Assembly (NCBI GenBank): GCA_027596075.1
Contig: JADGJC010000113.1
Span: forward strand, 51,993-115,992
Length of the DNA stretch: 64,000 bases
Origin: Rhizophlyctis rosea
Lineage: Eukaryota; Chytridiomycota; Chytridiomycetes; Rhizophlyctidales; Rhizophlyctidaceae
Reading direction: 5' to 3'
Shown here: positions 57,590 through 64,000 of the stretch, in pieces
Numbering within the stretch: the first letter of the stretch is position 1
How the letters are laid out: each line of letters opens with the position of its first letter
Notes under the pieces: model-generated
What the model was told of the DNA's origin: nothing
Seen by the model: only the letters and a program-made list of their open reading frames with translations
Database searches by the model: none
Program-made: the position numbers and the translations under genes

Positions 57590-58982
57590 TTACAGGCACT
57601 GAGAGTACCAGTCATTGCTGAATATGCATGTCGACCCAGACACGCAGCAAGTCGCCCCAGTGAATCCTTGTCCGCCGCATTGCCCATACTGTAAACGAAG
57701 AGTAAAGAAGCGTCAACGGTCAGAAAGAGATTGACATCAAGGCTGATGATGAGCATTACCTTCGCGGCGCAGTTGCCACCGCCATTAGACACTGTGATCG
57801 TGGTTGTTCTAGTTGTCGTCCTAATGGTGGTAGCAACTTTCGTGGTTGTGGTTGCCGCTATAGTAGTAGTGGTCGTCGCTTTGGTAGTAGTGGTTGCGGC
57901 ACCACCATTGGAACCGGTATAGTAGCTCATATCAACCCAAGAGGCATACCCGCTTCCCAATACATCAGAAATGGTGTAGCCCGCATCACTACTCATGTTG
58001 GTGGCAAAGCTTACTCGCTTGGAGTTCCATGCACCTGGGCCCGTGTTCTTGTACTCGCCGTAGAACAGGTGGGTGGTGTCAGGCTGCGCAGAACCCCATT
58101 CGTGCCAACCAGCTGCAGCAACGATGTTGGACAGGGAGCAAAATTTGAAGACGGTGCGGGCGTAAGCGCGCCAAGGACGGCCGAGATAGACTGTGCCCGT
58201 GATGGAAGAAGGGGCGGAGGAGGCGGCTTGGATGGTACAGGAGTCGAAGACGTAGTTGCTTGGGTTTGAGGTGCTGTCGCGGCCGTTCGCAGTGATGTAG
58301 CCGCCATTGACCGGTGCAATAATGTTTTTCTGTGATGAAAGTGCTGTCAGAATCTCCACTGGCCGGACACCACATCGATTGTACATACGTAAAAGTAAGA
58401 CTGCGCACGCTGCCCAAAGATGAAGTCCGTAGCGCCTTCAATGTAACAACCGCCGAAAAACTGGGTTCCCTCATTAGGCATCAATGTATCTTGGTAGCCA
58501 GTGAATGAACACGCATAGTATCCTTGCTGCGTCCCATAAGCACTAAGAGCAAGCGCTTGCCCACCAGATTTGCCAATAGTGTTCTTGACGTTGACGTTGT
58601 ACATCTTGAAGTTGTTCTTCTTCACGCGCAAGGTACCACTCGAATCGTTATTGCCGGCCGTGGCGGCGTTGACATTGTTGGTGATGGTGACTTGATTGGC
58701 GGTGTAGGTGGCGGTATCGGTTGTGTATCCGCGGATTGTGAGGGGGCCGGAACGAGTGATGAGGACTTGCTCGTTGTAGGTGCCAGGGTAGATGAAGATG
58801 GTTTTGTCGGAAGTGGAGTCGAGGGAGTTGACAGCTGCCTGGACGGTGCTGTATTCGCCGGACTTGGTGCCGCTTTGACGGACAATGACGGCACCTGAGG
58901 GCGGGGATGTGTAGGAGGCCGCGCTCACCAGGAGCGCGAGAAAGGAAAAGAGGAAAATTGTCCGAAGGATTCTGATGGTCAT
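57590..58982 (-). CDS. Secreted pectin methylesterase (CE8) with C-terminal CBM1
   Basis: Three exons, 58982-58389, 58329-57760 and 57688-57590, give 420 aa. Signal peptide [20 protein letters not shown]. The CE8 beta-helix shows the family signatures: [32 protein letters not shown] at residues 162-167 (catalytic Asp165), EGATDFIFG at 182-190 (catalytic Asp186), [12 protein letters not shown] with Arg249/252, and GWHEWG. A Thr-rich linker ([19 protein letters not shown]) is followed by CBM1 at residues 389-420 ([20 protein letters not shown], then [12 protein letters not shown]) in its own exon. It de-methylates homogalacturonan, preparing it for polygalacturonase such as the neighbour at 60273. 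All key residues are present. Confidence 0.93.
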
Positions 58983-59034
58983 GTTGCGTTGCTGTTGGTG
59001 GTGAATTGTAGGTTTGCTGTGTTGGTGGGCGGAC

Positions 59035-59044
59035 TATTTATTCC
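59035..59044 (-). promoter_or_regulatory. Possible TATA element of the pectin methylesterase gene
   Basis: On the minus strand GGAATAAATAGTCC lies about 55 bases upstream of the ATG at 58982. Confidence 0.3.
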
Positions 59045-60200
59045 AGGTCGTCCCCTGCAACTGGATGTTGACACTCTCGTGTATGGACTGCGACTCCTTT
59101 ACAGAATGTAAACAACACCCAACGATGATAGCTCAGTGATGCCGCTTACTATCAAGTAGTCCCAATCGAGGATGACCTTAAACCCCCCAAAATGCCAATG
59201 TGTGGCAACCCGTCTTTTGTCGTTATGAATGAGGTCGACCGCACATAGGTAACACCGATGCGAGTCAAAAACTCTCCGGCGGAGACGCGCCACCCGCTAC
59301 TAGCCTACACCACAAACCTGGTTAATTTGTGAGGACAGCACATTGCACACCAGTCCGTCCACAGTAATCTCACGGTGTGACAGAATTTCCGCATAATTCA
59401 CGGAGATCAAAGTCTGCCTAATTTGGTCTTATCAATATTCACATTATGGGAAGACAAAAGTCACACCAAAATTTGGTGTGACTGTGGTTGCACCAGGGGC
59501 AGCATGCCATTTGTAACACAGGGGTAGGACAGTTGGGCGTGTACAACGACGATGATCCATACACTGAGGATTGTGTGACATCAATGACATGATCCGCATG
59601 ATTTGATCCATGGTGGGGGCCAAAGTCGCTTTAATTCTGTCAAACCATGGTGCAGATCACTGTCTGGCAGTTGGAGATCTTCTGGCAACCGCAAAATATG
59701 CTGGATTTCTGTGCCCGCACGGTGGGACCATGGGATGGGTAAAGTTATTGACTTGGTGGTGTACATGTCGCCCAGACAGTTACACCTGCCTAAATGGGTG
59801 TGGCATCTCAATACGATGGACTAATGAGAATATCATATTTGTGGTATTGATGACTTTTGACGTGGCATCAGGTGCTATCCGGAAAGAGAACGGCACGGCA
59901 TATTTAGTTACATGCTCCACTTCTGGTGCGGAATTGCGATGGGGGGCATTTACTAGGTAGATAGGCATCTTCTGAATCACGCAGTGGGGGGCCGTCGCGC
60001 ATTGACAAGTCAGACCGGAGCATTGTTTCAGCAAGTGACAGCAGTCTCCGCCGGAGTAATCAGTGTGGGTTCGTGGCATCAGGTATGCTTCTTTTGGTTG
60101 GTTCCACACTTCGACAATGGAACACATGGAAGTTCCTCATTCTTAAGTTGGTGTGCTTCTCCCAATCCTTTTCAATGGGTTTAAGAAACACATAAGTGTA
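59045..60200. promoter_or_regulatory. Divergent region between the CE8 and GH28 genes
   Basis: 1.2 kb between divergently transcribed pectinase genes, so a shared control region is possible. A perfect 25-base palindrome (AGTCACACCAAA, A, and the complement) sits at 59459-59483. No gene is seen. Confidence 0.35.
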
Positions 60201-60204
60201 TGCC

Positions 60205-60210
60205 TATAAA
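60205..60210 (+). promoter_or_regulatory. TATA box of the GH28 gene
   Basis: TATAAA lies 68 bases upstream of the ATG at 60273. Confidence 0.5.
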
Positions 60211-60272
60211 CGCCGGCTGAGACTCCCCGTTGGGCAAGTGCCAAATTTCCAAATCCAATTGCATTCAGCACC

Positions 60273-62052
60273 ATGTTCAAGGTTGCGCTTCTCGCTTTCT
60301 TCTTCCTTCCTGCCCTCGCCGATAGTTGCGCTCCTATCTATAAGCAATGTGGAGGGTATATATGATTAAAACCGCCTGCCGCTCAAGTGACTTTGCTAGC
60401 CATTTTCTGCATATTTCGTGACTGACAGGCAGGGATGGACCGGTGCAACATGCGTAAGCGGTCATCCCGTTCATTGCGGTTTATGTTGCTGACTTACGGA
60501 GACTTTGTTAGTGCGCTTCCGGTACTTCATGCACCTACAGCAACGATTGGAATTCCCAATGCCTTGCTGGTGGCACCAGCACGACATTATCTGTACAATC
60601 CACCACAACGACAAAATCCACTTCAACTACCAAAGCGACGACCACGACCAAAGTGAGCACCGCATCCACGAAAACCACCACCACATCGCAGCCTAGTAGG
60701 ACCGGTTCTGGTGCCATCAACACCTACGACGCAACTGCCATCACTACGCCAAGAAGTCATGTTCCACCTGTCGGATCAATCACCGTCCCAGCCGGCATTA
60801 CTTTGGATTTCACTGGCTTGCCGAAGGGTGCTACTCTCAACCTTTGTAAGTAGCGCCAAATGTGGACAGGCATTTCTCCACGTGTGATACCACTTCTAAA
60901 TGCAAATCACTCTGCTGCTTCGACAGGTGGAACGATTTTGTTTGGTTACAAGGAATGGAACGGCCCGTTGATGAGCATATCTGGTGATAGCATCACAGCG
61001 GATGGTACTGGTTCCACGTTGAACGCTCAAGGAGAGCAATACTGGTACGAGCAGGCACTGCGCGCTTACCTCTGCTTACGATCATGGTGCACATCCCCAC
61101 ATCTAAATGTTGTCAATGCAGGGATGGCCTTGGCGGCAGCGGCGGGAAGACCAAACCGCGCACCCTCTTTCTGAAGAACATTTCCAACAGTCATCTGAAG
61201 AACATCAAGATCCTCAATCCTCCGGTGAATACCATTTCCCTTCATGCTACAAACACTATTGTGGAAGGGTTTGTCATTGATGCCTGTAAGTGCCTACCTC
61301 TTGTAGTGCTTGTCCCATGCCAGCAACAGGCTAGATCGAAGAAATCGAACAAACGACAGCGGCCCGAGACACTGGCGGCGGCCACAACACGGATGTGTTC
61401 GATATCGGAAGGACCCATTTGACTCTTCGCAATTGCTGGGTTCACAATCAGATGACTGCACTGGTGAGTGCCAACCGACTTCGCTCGAAAGACACTTGCG
61501 CCATGCTCATGGCACATTGTGTCTGTTTCAGCCATCAAACAACAGCACCGTCTCTGGCATGACTTTCATCGGCGGGCACCGGCTGTCTATTGGATCAGTC
61601 AATTCAGACACGTTGGTCGACACAATCTCATTCTCTGACTCCGTCGTGCAGAAGTCAGCAAACGGCCTACGGATCAAGACCATTTCAGGTGCAAGGAATG
61701 GTGGCCTTACCAACGTCACGTACAAGAACATCAAATTTGAGGATATCACTGGTTTCGGTATCATCGTGCAACAGGACCATGGGAACACCGGCCATCCAAC
61801 GAACGGGATGCCAATTGGGGTATATTTACTGCCACTCGATGTTACAATACACGTGGCGCTTCGCCTGACCAGCTAGTTTTGCATTCGCAGAACCTTGTAG
61901 TGCAGAACATCACGGGCAATGTGGTGTCCGGCAACACGCCCGTCCACATTGAATGCGGCTCAGGGTCATGCTCCAACTGGAACTGGTCCAAAATCAATAT
62001 CACGGGCGGGAAGAATTCGTGCAACTATCACCCAAATGGATCTACTTGCTGA
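60273..62052 (+). CDS. Secreted polygalacturonase (GH28) with N-terminal CBM1; catalytic Asp-Asp motif altered
   Basis: Eight exons (60273-60355, 60429-60453, 60512-60845, 60927-61044, 61122-61285, 61360-61463, 61532-61819, 61891-62052) give 425 aa. Signal peptide MFKVALLAFFFLPALA, then CBM1 (CAPIYKQCGGQGWTGATC, CTYSNDWNSQC) spread over three exons, a Thr-rich linker and a GH28 beta-helix: GTILFGYKEWNGPL, GGKTKPRTLF, GGGHNTDVFD, GGHRLSIGSV, NGLRIKTISG, NVTYKNI, HPTNGMPI and a C-terminal cysteine pair. The NTD aspartate, GGH histidine and RIK are present, but the family's Q-D-D-C active-site motif reads NQMTAL-PSNNST. The neighbouring frame across the intron encodes the expected DDC and AI, so a one-base loss before the motif and a one-base gain after it explain the change. 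As written, the product is probably inactive. Confidence 0.85.
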
Positions 62053-63910
62053 ATTGAGATACTGGAAGAAAATAAATTCTTTGGCATCTTTGGCAATTGA
62101 GCAAGGTCGTCTCTCATATGAGTTTCAGCTTTTTTGGTGAGCGGCCTTGATGGTAATATCCAACTCTGTTGAGTCTTATTTGCTTATACATAGGCTAGCT
62201 CTGGCGCATGCTTTGCTCGCTTGATTGTCCGGAAGAGGTGAACCATGCTAACTACTAGTACTGCCGTGCGTCCGCACATTTCGTATAGATTACCGAAGAT
62301 AGCACCAGTTGATGACTGTGTGCTTTAAGCAGATTTGGCATGGTTGTGGACACACGAAACGGAGAGTCACGATTAAATCGCCAGAGCATGAGTCGAGTGA
62401 TGCGATCAATCATACAGCAATGAGGGATGTCTCAAGTTATGCCAAAAGCAAAGAAGAGAACTTCAAGCAAATTGGTGCTTCGCAATGGCGAACGCAGTAA
62501 CCATAATCTCATTGCGTTGGAATGGCTGCTGGTCTAGCAGGTACTTGTCACCATGCTGTACTGCTCCAGTATTGTACAAGCACACTGACAGCACACAATA
62601 TCATGCGCGCCGACGCATTGGAAATTGTGGCTGACACACCATCGAGGTTGGAAGTTATGCATGTGAGCAGCAGAATGGCCAGGCGGCTCTGATTGAGGCC
62701 AATGCCGACCAAGCTGTGATGAGCCTAACATTTCGACTATGTGAGCGATACTCTACACAGCAATCCAGATTGATTTGCACAACACAAAACCGCACCCTCC
62801 TTGAATCAGAGTAATCAGTTTTCGCTTTCCGATAGCATTAAGACGGCTGCAAACTTCAATACAACGGTTCACTCTCCTCATCACGGCCATGCCACTCAGA
62901 GACCTGCTGAGAACGACTCCGGCTTGGCTCGCTACTACCCCTGCACAGTAAGTGGCAACGGTCGAATCGCTACTATTTGATGTGCCACTCAGGAGGTTCC
63001 TGAGTCTCCAGCCCCTCCACAGCGGAAGTGCGAATGAAATCATTCGCAGCGCGGACTTTCTGAACAACAATGTACGGTTTTTCAATTTCCATTCTGATTT
63101 TGGGATGAGGACCCGGCTGTATCTACCATACCAGATAAGATCCCCACGCCCACTAACGCCAGCCTTAGTTGTCTGACTGTTTGCTTCATCAGCCTTAACC
63201 CAACCGATATTCAACAAATCCAATGGTCATGCCAAGTTTGCCCGTACGCCCGTGCCAGAGCAAAGGCAGCTCTCAATACCTTCATCCCAAGCATGTGTTT
63301 AGAATTAAAGCCAAGCCCATCTGTCAGGGCCTTGAGACGAAGCCATCAACAATCTTGGGACCATTGCTGGTCAACTCGCTATGTGTAGGCGAATTCCCCA
63401 CAACTTTTGTCTAAGAAACAGCCTCCCGCCTTGGGCCCTACATTCCGTTCATTCCATCCTCAATTCCTCAACCCCCAAGTAACGTGATTAGGATGAAGCA
63501 GGTGCAATACTCCCGCGGACGAATCATCTCCTCCCGCCCGAGAATCGAGTAAACAATTGTACCAATGCATGCCATTAAGCTGGAACCTACTAGCTTTAAC
63601 AAGTACTGTTTTGATGATGATCTGTCACATACAACAATGCTCCTTCCCAGTCACACCTTCAGATATCATCTACCGGAACGAATCATTCCAACAGCCATTT
63701 AAAAGCCAGCATCAAGCGAATGATAGCACTGAGAAAAACGCCTTTGAACTACCCAGCATACAATTGACTGACAAGTGCCGAAGTCTGCAAAGCATTATTT
63801 TATTTACAAACAGCAAGCAGGCCACATCCCGCACCATCTGAATAACATATATCAACTTCTGCACCACATACACATAACTAAATACTACTACCTACTCCCT
63901 CTCTCGATGC
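62053..63910. other. Gene-free stretch to the window end
   Basis: Short open frames on both strands, none with splice signals or recognised motifs. Confidence 0.4.
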
Positions 63911-64000
63911 CCCCCCCCCTGCCCCCGGGGCCCCCGGGCCCCGCCCGCCGGGGCCCCCCGGCCGCGGGCCCGGCCCGGGGGGGGGGGGCGCCGCCGCCGC
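63911..64000. other. GC-only low-complexity terminus
   Basis: The last about 90 bases are almost only G and C in runs (C10-12, G12-14). No telomere-type repeat is present. It is most likely unreliable sequence at a contig end. Confidence 0.7.

Noticed and set aside
63900..64000. Possible telomere at the window end
   Set aside because: No TTAGGG-like or other regular short tandem unit; only G and C runs.

Overview
The window is nuclear DNA of a fungus. Its genes are split by many short GT..AG introns of about 50-150 bases, proteins carry fungal CBM1 cellulose-binding modules, and several conserved eukaryotic housekeeping genes are present (DHX34, SLU7, SRP68). A TPR protein with an N-terminal 'FISHSW' domain and a pectin-degrading gene set fit a saprotrophic zoosporic (chytrid-grade) fungus. 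That placement is inference; no lineage marker such as rRNA is present.

Layout. 0-24.7 kb is gene-rich: the 3' part of a DHX34-type helicase, a secreted tyrosine-repeat protein, an F-box-like protein, a Myb/SANT-repeat protein, a small unknown protein, a PB1-domain protein, SLU7, a TPR protein, a GH114 glycosidase, a decayed gene and a C2H2 zinc-finger protein. 24.7-27.9 kb is nearly empty. 27.9-48.2 kb is a repeat-rich accessory region. It holds an MDR oxidoreductase, a sigma-like glutathione transferase, three copies of an unrecognised coiled-coil gene family, tandem histone H3 fragments, two terminal-inverted-repeat elements, a tRNA-like Pol III unit and a dispersed repeat family. SRP68 lies at 48.5-51.2 kb. 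After a 3.2 kb gap comes a plant-cell-wall cluster at 54.5-62.1 kb: feruloyl-esterase-type CE1, pectin methylesterase CE8 and polygalacturonase GH28, all secreted and each carrying one CBM1. The last 90 bases are GC-only low-complexity sequence, probably a contig-end artefact.

How the genes work together. The three cluster enzymes form one function: CE8 removes methyl esters from pectin, GH28 would cut the de-esterified chain, and CE1 removes ester-linked feruloyl or acetyl groups, with CBM1 holding each enzyme on cellulose. In this sequence the GH28 catalytic Asp-Asp motif is replaced through a pair of opposite frame changes. The three coiled-coil genes share intron positions, intron phases, C-terminal sequence and downstream flank, so they are duplicates of one unit. 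Each carries at least one frame-breaking lesion as read here.
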